Source of the DNA: Bacillus solitudinis | Lineage (GTDB): Bacteria > Bacillota > Bacilli > Bacillales > Bacillaceae_D | Assembly (NCBI RefSeq): GCF_002797395.1 | Contig: NZ_KZ454943.1 | Location: 3,137,966 to 3,201,965 of the forward strand | Direction of reading: 5' to 3' | DNA: 64,000 nt | Part shown: positions 16,945 to 25,668 of the stretch, piece by piece | Numbering within the stretch: the first letter of the stretch is position 1 | Layout: every line of letters starts with the position of its first letter | Notes under the pieces: model-generated | The model's database searches: none | What the model was told of the DNA's origin: nothing | What the model saw: the letters and a program-made list of their open reading frames with translations, nothing else | Translations under genes and position numbers: made by a program

Positions 16945-17937
16945 ATGAAAAAGAATATGAAATTTATGGCTATGTTGGTTTTACTTTTAGTAATGTCTTT
17001 GATGACAGCGTGTGGTGGGGGAGGAAGCGAGTCTTCTGGTGAAGTCGCTCCTGAAGAATCTAATAATACCAACGAATCAGCAACTGAGAAAGAACAGCTT
17101 AAAATTGGTCTAACTGTTCCAACTTTAGGTAATCCTTTCTTCGTTTCAATGTCAAAGGGAGCTGAAGAAGTTTCCTCTATGTACGATGCAGAAGTTATTA
17201 CTGTAAGTGCAGAGCATGATCTTGCAAAACAAACTGCACAGATTGAAGATTTCATCACAAGAAAAGTTGATTTAATTCTATTAAGCCCATTTGATTCGGC
17301 TGGTATTGCTGGTGCAGTAGCTCAAGCTAGAGCAGCTGGAATCCCTGTCGTAGCTCTTGACGGATTTGCTGAAGGTGGAATTAACACGGTAGTTATGTCT
17401 GATAACGTTCAAGCAGGTAGACTTGCAGCTGAACATTTAGTGGAACGACTTGAAGGAAAAGGTAACATTGTTATTATTGATGGCCCTCCAGTTTCCGCTG
17501 TGACAGACCGAATTAAAGGTTTTAATGAAGTGATTAGTGAATACCCAGAAATTAGTGTGATTGCAAACCAAAACGGTGAAGGTAGCCGTGAAAAAGCTCT
17601 TACTGTAATGGAAAGTATCTTAACTGCTAACCAGCAAATCGATGCAGTCTTTACGATTAATGATGAAGAAGCTGTTGGTGTTCAAATTGCTCAAGAGCAA
17701 GCTGGACGTCTAGATGAATTCTTTATTGTATCTGTTGATGGTGCACCAAGTGCAGTAGATTTATTAAAAGCGGGTGGTAGCTTTGCAGGAACAGCTGCTC
17801 AGTTCCCTAACTCCATGGTTATTGATGGTGTTGCATTAGCACTTAAACTTATTGATGGTGAGGAAGTACCCGAGGAAGTCCTAATTCCTACTCAATTTAT
17901 TACCCAAGAGAATGTTGATTCCTATGAAGGCTGGTAA
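16945..17937 (+). CDS. Monosaccharide ABC substrate-binding lipoprotein (RbsB/FrcB-like)
   Basis: A 330-residue periplasmic-binding-fold lipoprotein with lipobox MTAC (Cys about 20) and a Ser/Glu/Asn linker. The mature part (KIGLTVPTLGNPFFVSMSKG) is the RbsB-type start, and NDEEAVGV and VDGAPSAVDLLK line the hinge and pocket. The ATG at 16945 follows AGGGGGA; the longer open frame from 16876 only reads through operator DNA. It leads a binding protein-ATPase-permease operon. Ribose-family proteins also bind fructose (Frc systems), and the locus makes fructose the better guess. LacI-type operators and a cre box upstream support induction by fructans. Confidence 0.92.
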   Translation: MKKNMKFMAMLVLLLVMSLMTACGGGGSESSGEVAPEESNNTNESATEKEQLKIGLTVPTLGNPFFVSMSKGAEEVSSMYDAEVITVSAEHDLAKQTAQIEDFITRKVDLILLSPFDSAGIAGAVAQARAAGIPVVALDGFAEGGINTVVMSDNVQAGRLAAEHLVERLEGKGNIVIIDGPPVSAVTDRIKGFNEVISEYPEISVIANQNGEGSREKALTVMESILTANQQIDAVFTINDEEAVGVQIAQEQAGRLDEFFIVSVDGAPSAVDLLKAGGSFAGTAAQFPNSMVIDGVALALKLIDGEEVPEEVLIPTQFITQENVDSYEGW

Positions 17938-17965
17938 ACCTTTTTCCCGTTTAGTTGATTTATAA

Positions 17966-18004
17966 AATATATGGCGTTCTCTTAAAGGGCGCCATATATT
18001 TTCA
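17966..18004 (+). terminator. Intra-operon hairpin between rbsB- and rbsA-type genes
   Basis: Perfect 11-bp stem AATATATGGCG (17966-17976) with CGCCATATATT (17990-18000), then TTC. It lies in the gap before the ATPase gene and probably protects the binding-protein message or partly terminates, keeping binding protein in excess over ATPase and permease. Confidence 0.6.
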
Positions 18005-18048
18005 ATCTAATAGAAAGCTAGATAAAAGTGTAAGAGGGAGTGGCGGAA

Positions 18049-19614
18049 ATGACAGTACTTCAGGAAAATAAAAAAACATTTCATCCTTCAACCACAGATA
18101 CACCAATTTTAACGATGGATTCGATAAACAAATCATTTTCGGGTGTACAAGTGTTAAACAGTGTAAAGATTGAACTTTACAAAGGTGAAGTTCACGCATT
18201 GATGGGTGAAAATGGTGCAGGTAAATCTACATTAATGAAAATAATGGCAGGTGTGCATCAGCCAGATTCTGATTCAGGGAAAATTATTTATAAAGGTAAT
18301 GAAGAGCAATGGACTAATCCAATGGAAGCAAGAAATAAGGGGATAAGTGTTATCCATCAAGAAATTAGTTTGTCTCCTAATCTTTCCATTGGTGAAAATA
18401 TATTAATGGGTACCAAATTCAAGAAAAATAAGCTAGGTTTGGTGAAATGGAATGAAATCTATGAAACAGCTGATTATGTATTAAAATCTATCGGCTCTAC
18501 TTTAAATCCCAAAGCAAATGTATCAACTTTAAGTGTAGCACAACAGCAAATGGTGGAAATTGCTCGTGCATTATCATTTAATTCTGAAATTTTAATTATG
18601 GACGAACCAACCGCTTCCTTAACCGATAAGGAGATAGAGAAGCTATTTGGCATTATTGAAGAATTAAAGAAAAAAGGGGTAGCGATTGTTTATATATCTC
18701 ACAGAATGGATGAAATCTTCAAAATATCAGACCGTTTAACAGTGTTAAGAGACGGTCAATGGATTATGAGCGGTCCTATTTCGGAAACGAGTCCTGATAA
18801 TCTCGTAAAGCTTATGGTAGGTAGAGAATTAAGCGATCTCTTTGTTAAAGAAAGAAAACAAGAAATAATTAGGGCTAACAATGAAAAGCCAGTGCTAGAG
18901 TTACAAGGAATTTCTGACAAAAATTTAGTTAGTAATGTGTCGTTGAAAATTTACCCTGGCGAGATAGTTGGATTAGCGGGACTAGTTGGTGCTGGAAGAA
19001 CTGAACTCATTCGCACGATATTTGGGTTGTCTGAATTGCAGGAGGGACGTATTCTCATAAACGGTGAGGAAGTCCAAATTAAGACCCCAATTGAGGCTAT
19101 GAAATTGGGTATTGCCCATGTTCCTGAAAGTCGAAAGGAACAAGGATTGCTACCTAATCTATCAGTTAAAGAAAATATCTTAATGGCTCAGTTACCAACA
19201 TATCGTAAATATAAATTATTACAGACGAAACAGATGGATCAAGACGCAGATAGATTTATTAAAGATCTTGGTGTCAAAACCGCCTCTAAAGAACAAAATG
19301 TTATGGGATTAAGTGGTGGAAATCAACAAAAGGTTGTTATCGCTAAATGGTTATCGATTAGTCCAAAGGTTTTACTACTTGATGAACCTACTCGTGGGGT
19401 TGATATTGGTGCCAAAACAGAGATTCATAAAATCATATGTAAACTAGCTGACCAAGGATTAGCGGTTCTAATGATTTCATCTGAATTGCCTGAAGTACTT
19501 GGAGTAAGTGATCGAATTTTGGTCATGCATGAAGGGAAATTAAGGGTTGAGTTATCCCGAGAGGAAGCTACTCAAGAAAAAATAATGTATTATGCAACAG
19601 GAGAGGTTAAATAA
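18049..19614 (+). CDS. Monosaccharide ABC transporter ATPase (RbsA/FrcA-like)
   Basis: A 521-residue tandem ATPase of the ribose/fructose class. The first nucleotide-binding domain has Walker A GENGAGKST, signature LSVAQQQMVEIARAL and Walker B ILIMDEPTASL. The second (about 255-520) has a degenerate Walker A GLVGAGRTEL, signature LSGGNQQKVVIAKWL and Walker B LLLDEPTRGVD, as usual for RbsA. The ATG at 18049 follows AGAGGGAG; a GTG at 18040 is too close to it. The stop overlaps the permease start by one base (TAATG), so translation is coupled. It drives import together with the genes on either side. Confidence 0.94.
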   Translation: MTVLQENKKTFHPSTTDTPILTMDSINKSFSGVQVLNSVKIELYKGEVHALMGENGAGKSTLMKIMAGVHQPDSDSGKIIYKGNEEQWTNPMEARNKGISVIHQEISLSPNLSIGENILMGTKFKKNKLGLVKWNEIYETADYVLKSIGSTLNPKANVSTLSVAQQQMVEIARALSFNSEILIMDEPTASLTDKEIEKLFGIIEELKKKGVAIVYISHRMDEIFKISDRLTVLRDGQWIMSGPISETSPDNLVKLMVGRELSDLFVKERKQEIIRANNEKPVLELQGISDKNLVSNVSLKIYPGEIVGLAGLVGAGRTELIRTIFGLSELQEGRILINGEEVQIKTPIEAMKLGIAHVPESRKEQGLLPNLSVKENILMAQLPTYRKYKLLQTKQMDQDADRFIKDLGVKTASKEQNVMGLSGGNQQKVVIAKWLSISPKVLLLDEPTRGVDIGAKTEIHKIICKLADQGLAVLMISSELPEVLGVSDRILVMHEGKLRVELSREEATQEKIMYYATGEVK

Positions 19615-20591
19615 TGAATACAAATCCACAAGAATCAGTTCAAAGTCGTGTGTCATTTAAAAAACGTTCTCAGCAAATTTTCAATAATCTAGGTATGGTA
19701 ATTATACTCTTTTTATTAATCATCGTTATGATGATTTTTGCACCGAATTTTACTGAAACTAGTAATATGTTGAACATACTTAGACAAAGCTCAATTACAG
19801 CGATACTTGCGGCTGGGATGACTTTAGTCATATTAACAGGTGGAATTGATTTGTCTGTTGGGTCAATATTGGCATTGTCTGGTGTCATTTCAGTAATGCT
19901 TTCTAATGCAGGTGTACCTGTTGCTATAGCTATGTTGGCTGGGGTTGCAGTAGGTTATGTAGCGGGTGCTATTAATGGATATTTCACAGCAAAACCTAAA
20001 TTACCTTCATTTATCGTAACTCTTGGAAGTATGACGTATGTTAGAGGTTTAGCTTATGTTATTACAGGTGGATATCCAGTTGTATTACTATCGGAAAACT
20101 TTAAATTTATAGGGTCGGGTTACATCTTAGGGATACCCACACCTATATATGTTATGACTAGCGTTTATGTCGTCATGTTTATTATGCTTAAATATACAAT
20201 GTTTGGACGCCATATTTATTCAGTTGGTGGTAACGAAGAGGCTTCACGATTAACTGGTATTAAAGTAGAGAGAACTTTAATCAATGTTTATTCTATAAGT
20301 GGTATGTTAGCGGGTGTAGCAGGGGTAGTCATGGCTGGTCGCTTGTTTTCAGGTCAGCCGATGGTGGGTGTTGGCGCTGAGCTTGATGCCATCGCAGCAG
20401 TTATCTTAGGGGGTACAAGCTTTGTTGGTGGATTTGGTCGTATACAAGGTACCATTATTGGGGTATTAATTGTAGCTGTTCTTACGAATGGTATGACGTT
20501 ATTAAATGTAGATTATTATTGGCAACAAGTAGTTAAGGGTTTAGTCATTGTCATAGCTGTACTACTCGATCGTTTACGAAAAAGAACCTAA
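19614..20591 (+). CDS. Monosaccharide ABC permease (RbsC/FrcC-like)
   Basis: A 325-residue permease with eight to ten hydrophobic segments. Signature stretches are LTGGIDLSVGSILALSG (about 80-96), VGGNEEASRLTGI in the cytoplasmic coupling loop and AVILGGTSFVGGFG (about 262-275), all standard for the ribose-type BPD-transporter family. It is translationally coupled to the ATPase. No terminator follows immediately; a large inverted repeat and then a terminator lie within the next 300 bases. Confidence 0.94.
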   Translation: MNTNPQESVQSRVSFKKRSQQIFNNLGMVIILFLLIIVMMIFAPNFTETSNMLNILRQSSITAILAAGMTLVILTGGIDLSVGSILALSGVISVMLSNAGVPVAIAMLAGVAVGYVAGAINGYFTAKPKLPSFIVTLGSMTYVRGLAYVITGGYPVVLLSENFKFIGSGYILGIPTPIYVMTSVYVVMFIMLKYTMFGRHIYSVGGNEEASRLTGIKVERTLINVYSISGMLAGVAGVVMAGRLFSGQPMVGVGAELDAIAAVILGGTSFVGGFGRIQGTIIGVLIVAVLTNGMTLLNVDYYWQQVVKGLVIVIAVLLDRLRKRT

Positions 20592-20673
20592 AACTACTAC
20601 TAGAGAATGACTTTAAGAGTGTAAGAGAACCAGTATAAGGAGATAGTTTCGAAAAGGAAGCTGAATCTAGGAT

Positions 20674-20764
20674 GGCACTGAAAAGTCACGATTTTTCGAG
20701 GACACTGAAAAAAGGGTGCTTTTCCTTTTTCAGTGCCCTCCGATTTTTCACTTTTTCAGTGGCC
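20674..20764. repeat. Large imperfect inverted repeat with CACTGAAAA motifs
   Basis: Two left elements (CACTGAAAAGT at 20676, CACTGAAAAAAG at 20703) face two right elements (CTTTTTCAGTG near 20726, ACTTTTTCAGTG near 20750). Their spacing is similar, and the region between them is also partly complementary (ATTTTTCGAGG against CCTCCGATTTTTC). The RNA would fold into a long hairpin of about 40-nt arms. This looks like an intergenic dispersed repeat unit rather than a simple terminator. Confidence 0.6.
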
Positions 20765-20849
20765 TATGAAGTTATGAGGGGAAATGTCACTTTATTTAGG
20801 CACGCTACGATTGGTGTCTCATAGCGGTTACGCGACTATTTGAGCCATA

Positions 20850-20885
20850 CCGATTCTTTGTAAATCTAAAAAGATTCGGTTTTTT
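20850..20885 (+). terminator. Rho-independent terminator downstream of the rbs-type operon
   Basis: Arms CCGATTCTTT (20850-20859) and AAAGATTCGG (20870-20879) pair with one mismatch and are followed by TTTTTT. It is the first clear T-tract terminator after the permease gene. Confidence 0.7.
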
Positions 20886-21008
20886 CCATTATCAGTGGTT
20901 TCGAAAGTAGGGTTCTTTTTTAAGATAAGTATCTCCTTGTATTTATCTACGGAGAAATTAAGGTTTATATAGTAATTTATACTTCGATAAGGAGGGTAGA
21001 TGTTTTTT

Positions 21009-21022
21009 TGTAAGCGTATACA
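21009..21022 (+). promoter_or_regulatory. cre-like / LacI-type box before the secreted levanase
   Basis: TGTAAGCGTATACA, with flanking T and A making a 16-bp near-palindrome, differs from the cre consensus at one defined position. It lies 45 bases upstream of the levanase start codon, consistent with catabolite repression of an exoenzyme. Confidence 0.5.
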
Positions 21023-21066
21023 AATGGTTATTGTAATAATAACCAAATAAAAAAAGAGGTGAAAAA

Positions 21067-24039
21067 ATGAGTAAAAAATTATTATTTCAACTTTGTTTAT
21101 TACTTCCTCTATTTTTAAGTATTCATCTTTCCGTAAGTGCAACTATGGATGATGACTATATGAACGAGCAACACCGAAACCAATTCCATTTCTCGCCGGA
21201 AGCAAATTGGATGAATGACCCAAATGGGATGGTTTATTATGACGGAGAGTATCACTTATTTTACCAGTATTATCCCTATGGTACGCAATGGGGGCCAATG
21301 CACTGGGGACATGCAGTAAGTACGGATTTAGTCCATTGGGATAATCTCCCTGTAGCCTTAGCCCCAGATGAAATAGGGGATATCTTTTCGGGAAGTGCAG
21401 TTATCGATTGGAACAACACTGCTGGATTTGGTCATGAAGCAATGGTTGCTATCTTTACACACAATGATAATGGCAATCAAGTGCAAAGTTTAGCCTACAG
21501 CAATGACAAGGGGAGAACATGGACAAAGTATTCTGGGAATCCAGTTATGCCCGACCCACCTGTTGCTGATTGGAGAGACCCAAAAGTATTCTGGCATGAA
21601 GATACTAATAAGTGGATAATGATTCTCGCTGCACATGATAAAGCGATGATGTATACATCCTCTAATCTAAAAGAGTGGACACATACGAGTGATTTTGAAA
21701 GACCATCAAATTCACCACAAGGGGTATGGGAGTGCCCTGAATTGTTTGAATTATCTGTCGATGGGGACCCTAATAATACGAGATGGGTTATGCAGGTGAG
21801 TATTCAATCACAATCAATTGCTGGTGGATCTGGGATGATTTATTTTATTGGTGATTTTGATGGAACGTCCTTCACAAATCACTACCCGAATGAGACATTA
21901 TGGACAGATTATGGAGCTGATTTCTACGCAGCGGTAACATGGAGTGATGTTCCCACTAATAGCGATCATCGTTTATGGTTAGGTTGGATGAGTAACTGGG
22001 ACTATGCGAATGTTACCCCAACTTCTAACTGGAGAAGCTCGATGACAATCCCGCGTAAAATGACGTTAACGGATATCCCTGGCGAAGGTGTAAGGGTAAA
22101 ACAGGGACCGGTTTCCGAATTAGAAGTTCTTAGAGACAACAAACAAAGCCACTCAAATGAAATCATTTCTGGGGAGAGTAGCCTATTACAGAATATTAAT
22201 GGTGACGCTCTTGAATTTATTATAGAAATTAACGTAAATAATACGTCAGCAAATGAAGTAGGTTTGAAGGTAAGAAAAGGTACTAATCAAGAAACGTTAA
22301 TTGGCTACGACATTTCTAAAAACCAATTGTTCGTTGACCGTTCAATGTCTGGCAACGCCAGCTTCAAAGGCGATTTTGCAAAGAGACATTCAGCACCAAT
22401 GCAACCAAAGGATGGAAAAGTAAAGCTTCATATTGTATTAGACCGTTCTTCTGTTGAAGTTTTTGGGAATGATGGACTTCAAATTATCACGGATCAAATA
22501 TTCCCAGACCCTTCGAGCTTAGGGGTTCAAATGTATAGTATAGGAGGAGATGTAACGATAAATTCCCTTGATGTGTATGATTTAAATTCAATCTGGGGAA
22601 CAAATCCATTTAGTACAAATGTAACGGGCTGGGATAAAGTTAGTGGACATTGGGTTGATACAACGGAAGGAAAACAAGGACGTAGCCAAGGCAATTCATT
22701 TGCGATATCCTCCGATTATGCAGGAGATTTCACCTATGAATCAGATATTAAAATATTAGATGATGGTGCGGGAGCATTAGTATTTAGAGCAAATCGTGAT
22801 GCAAGTGATGCTTATGTGGCAAACGTTGATACTTTGAATGATGTCGTTAAGTTATTCAAAATCGAGAATGGAGAACATACATTAATCGCTGAGCACCCTA
22901 CACTTTTAAATAATCATACAGTGTATAACCTAAAAATAGAAGCTAGTGGTGATTCAATTAAAGTATATTTAAACGGAAATTTAGTTATTGATGAAATGGA
23001 TAGCACTTTTGAAAGTGGTTTATTAGGTTTAAATGTGTGGAATGCTACTGTGAAATTTCAAGATGTAAATATATCGAATCTTAGTGGATTTGTATCAAAC
23101 TTGCAGCAATGGCATCCACTCAATGGAGAATGGACAAATACTTTAGAAGGGAAGCAAGGGAGTGGGAGTGCCGATGTATTTTTAATGACTGCAGAAGTAG
23201 GCTTTGATTTATCCTATGAAGCGAATATAAAGGTAACAGATACGGAGAGTGACGGTGCCGGAGCATTAGTATTTAGAGCGAATGAAGATGCAACTAATGC
23301 GTATGTAGCAAATGTTGATGTAAGAAATGACGTTGTCAAATTATTTAAATTTGTAAATGGCCAGGCAACGGTCCTCTCAGAATTTCCGACTACTCTTAAT
23401 ACCCATACTAATTATCACCTTAAAGTAGAGGCTGTTGGAGATTCTATAAAAGTGTATTTAAATAACACACTTGTAATAAATACAAATGATTCAACGTTTA
23501 AAGGGGGTTATTTTGGATTGAATGTCTGGGATTCGGCAGCTGTTTTCCAAAATGTAATGCAAAATCCATTAAATACGAACCTACAAAATCACGATTTTGA
23601 AGCGGGTGATTTGACGGGTTGGATTATTGACAGTGGTGACGCCTTCAGCAACCTTGATGTAACGTCAGACACGCATTGGTGGAATGGCACATTTAACCAC
23701 CAAGGCACATACCACTTGTTTAGTTTTCGTGACGGTGGAGACGCGTTAACGGGAAAGTTGAAATCAGAGAAGTTTGTTCTTAGTGGAAATGGTAAGATTG
23801 ATTTTTTAATTAGTGGTGGGAATGATTTAAACAATCTGTCTGTTTCGTTAGTTCGGGTGTTAGATGGCATGGAATTATTTAAAGCCACTGGCAATGATTC
23901 CGAGGTTTATAGTAAGATTAATTGGAATGCTTCACAATATATTGGTGAAGAGTTTTATTTACAAGTTGTTGATACCTCAACGGGAGATTGGGGACATATT
24001 AATATAGATGATGTAAATGTGCCTGTTAAAATCCCTTAA
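21067..24039 (+). CDS. Secreted multimodular GH32 levanase/exo-fructanase with CBM66 modules
   Basis: A 990-residue exoenzyme. A Sec signal peptide occupies about 1-25 (cleavage near VSA). The GH32 catalytic module (about 35-515) has all key residues: Asp51 in NDPNG, Asp171 in RDPKVF and Glu222 in ECPELF. Two tandem domains (about 522-665 and 679-832) match the CBM66 fructan-binding module of B. subtilis SacC (GAGALVFRAN, AYVANVD, NDVVKLFK). A C-terminal jelly-roll (about 837-990; GDLTGWIIDSGDAFS, WGHINIDDVNV) is of the kind found in other levanases. No LPXTG anchor is present, so it is released. It likely cleaves terminal fructose from levan or inulin, feeding the ABC importers upstream. Confidence 0.94.
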   Translation: MSKKLLFQLCLLLPLFLSIHLSVSATMDDDYMNEQHRNQFHFSPEANWMNDPNGMVYYDGEYHLFYQYYPYGTQWGPMHWGHAVSTDLVHWDNLPVALAPDEIGDIFSGSAVIDWNNTAGFGHEAMVAIFTHNDNGNQVQSLAYSNDKGRTWTKYSGNPVMPDPPVADWRDPKVFWHEDTNKWIMILAAHDKAMMYTSSNLKEWTHTSDFERPSNSPQGVWECPELFELSVDGDPNNTRWVMQVSIQSQSIAGGSGMIYFIGDFDGTSFTNHYPNETLWTDYGADFYAAVTWSDVPTNSDHRLWLGWMSNWDYANVTPTSNWRSSMTIPRKMTLTDIPGEGVRVKQGPVSELEVLRDNKQSHSNEIISGESSLLQNINGDALEFIIEINVNNTSANEVGLKVRKGTNQETLIGYDISKNQLFVDRSMSGNASFKGDFAKRHSAPMQPKDGKVKLHIVLDRSSVEVFGNDGLQIITDQIFPDPSSLGVQMYSIGGDVTINSLDVYDLNSIWGTNPFSTNVTGWDKVSGHWVDTTEGKQGRSQGNSFAISSDYAGDFTYESDIKILDDGAGALVFRANRDASDAYVANVDTLNDVVKLFKIENGEHTLIAEHPTLLNNHTVYNLKIEASGDSIKVYLNGNLVIDEMDSTFESGLLGLNVWNATVKFQDVNISNLSGFVSNLQQWHPLNGEWTNTLEGKQGSGSADVFLMTAEVGFDLSYEANIKVTDTESDGAGALVFRANEDATNAYVANVDVRNDVVKLFKFVNGQATVLSEFPTTLNTHTNYHLKVEAVGDSIKVYLNNTLVINTNDSTFKGGYFGLNVWDSAAVFQNVMQNPLNTNLQNHDFEAGDLTGWIIDSGDAFSNLDVTSDTHWWNGTFNHQGTYHLFSFRDGGDALTGKLKSEKFVLSGNGKIDFLISGGNDLNNLSVSLVRVLDGMELFKATGNDSEVYSKINWNASQYIGEEFYLQVVDTSTGDWGHINIDDVNVPVKIP

Positions 24040-24622
24040 TACATGAGTAGATACAAGTTAAAAAGGATTTGTTTAGTTTCTATGACCACTACTTTACTTT
24101 ATAATATAAAGTAATAAGATAACGGATAAGGCCAGATTCATTAATATAGGGCATTATACCAGTCTGTGTACAAATTTTGCACAGACTGGTATGGTTAACG
24201 GTTGAATTTTATACCTATTCTTCTTCGATAATGTTTGCAGTTTCGCAATATTTATAATCAAACCTTAAAATACTTCAATAACCTTCCTCATTTTTGTTAC
24301 TTTGACGGAGTTCGTTCGGTTAGATTACTTAATCAGATGACTTTACATTATTTATAAATGGATAATCATTTACTTTAATAGAGGAACTTGCAACAACACG
24401 TGTTCTCTGGTTTCGAGGGGCGTGTTGTTTAGTGATACATCCTTTTAACTAATGTCTATAGCTTAATTGAAATAATAAATAGGGATCCGATATGTTCTTA
24501 GAACCTCCCTCGAATTCAAGAATTAAGGTAAAATAAAATAGACATTGCCTAGTCTGAGAATCTTGTATTATACTTTATAAAACATAGTAATCAAGTCGGG
24601 TTTGGCAGAACGAGGTGAGAGA
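24040..24622. other. Intergenic region with two hairpins, no gene seen
   Basis: An AT-rich gap between levanase and the sirohaem operon. ACCAGTCTGTG (24158-24168) pairs perfectly with CACAGACTGGT (24180-24190), and AACAACACG (24392-24400) with CGTGTTGTT (24421-24429). Neither has a strong T tract. No ORF with a ribosome binding site was found. The promoter for the following operon presumably lies here but is not recognisable. Confidence 0.5.
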
Positions 24623-25666
24623 ATGCAACAGTGGTTAAAAGAAGTAGCGCGAGGAAAAAAAGGATCTCGTGATTTAACATATGAAGAAGCATTTGAAGCG
24701 GCAAGTCAAATTGCATCAGGAGAAGCTTCGATTGCCCAATGTGCAGCCTTCTTTGTGGCTGAGCGAATGAAGGAGGAGTCATCAGATGAACTAAGGGCAT
24801 TTGTTGATGTGTTTTACAAGAATACAGAACATGTTACTCACTCTCCTGAAGGGCTGCTTGATTGTGCAGGCCCTTATGTTGGTCGGAATACATTTGCAGC
24901 CACTATTCCTGTATCACTCCTTCTTTCTGAAAAAGGAATTCCTGTTCTTTTACACGGGAGTGATCCGTTGCCTCCGAAATATGGAAGCTCGTTAAAGGCC
25001 ATCCTTAAACATGTAGGTATTGAATCTCAAGTTTCAATACATACCGTCGAGGAGACACTTTTACGAACGAAAATAGGGTTTGCTGATACCGAAAGCTTCT
25101 GTAAACCGCTCGCAAAGTTAAGAGACCTTCGCAAAGAGATTGGGGTTCGGACATTGCTCAATACCGTGGAAAAGCTAGGAAGGGTGGCGCAGGGAGAAAC
25201 ACTAATGCTTGGCGCATTTCATAAAACGGCGATTACTCATATCATTCCAGTGGTTAAACGATTGTACAAGCAAGTATTTATCGTTCAAGGTGTTGAAGGT
25301 TCTGAAGATATCCCTATTCATCGGAATAGTAGTTTTATTTATAAATTAACGGATCAGGGTGAGGAAATGTTGACGGTAAGGCCGAGTGATTATGGCTTCA
25401 ATCACCAAAAAGACCCTGAAAAAGAGCTAATAACTTTTGAACAACAAGCGGAATTAATCTCTTTAGTAATTGAAGGAAATGATAACGTAGAATTATCCTA
25501 TTACCGGGACCAAGTGATTTTTAATGCAGGTATTCGTTATTTTCTTTTAAATAAGGTTGATACGATTGAGAAAGGGATCCAAACAGCGGATGACCAACTT
25601 CGTAATGGGCAAGCGAAAGAACAATGGTTAAAATGGCAGCAAGTGCAGGGGAAAGTAGAGGGATGA
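24623..25666 (+). CDS. Anthranilate phosphoribosyltransferase-like protein (TrpD2 type)
   Basis: A 347-residue protein with the two-domain fold of the TrpD/PNP-class phosphoribosyltransferases: a helical N-terminus (LTYEEAFEAASQIASGEASIAQCAAFF) and a larger domain starting at LLDCAGPYVGRNTFAATIPVSLLLS. The glycine-rich PRPP loop of true TrpD is replaced by CAGPYVGR, so it is probably not a tryptophan enzyme. The ATG at 24623 follows GAGGTGAG; the longer TTG start at 24602 is unlikely. It leads, and by a stop-start overlap is coupled to, the sirohaem genes, a context known in other Bacillaceae. The reaction is unknown. Confidence 0.75.
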   Translation: MQQWLKEVARGKKGSRDLTYEEAFEAASQIASGEASIAQCAAFFVAERMKEESSDELRAFVDVFYKNTEHVTHSPEGLLDCAGPYVGRNTFAATIPVSLLLSEKGIPVLLHGSDPLPPKYGSSLKAILKHVGIESQVSIHTVEETLLRTKIGFADTESFCKPLAKLRDLRKEIGVRTLLNTVEKLGRVAQGETLMLGAFHKTAITHIIPVVKRLYKQVFIVQGVEGSEDIPIHRNSSFIYKLTDQGEEMLTVRPSDYGFNHQKDPEKELITFEQQAELISLVIEGNDNVELSYYRDQVIFNAGIRYFLLNKVDTIEKGIQTADDQLRNGQAKEQWLKWQQVQGKVEG

Positions 25667-25668
25667 TG

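Noticed and set aside
20828-21142. 104-codon open frame on the minus strand upstream of the levanase
   Set aside because: It lacks a ribosome binding site, covers the terminator and the cre-like box, and runs into the levanase signal-peptide codons on the other strand.
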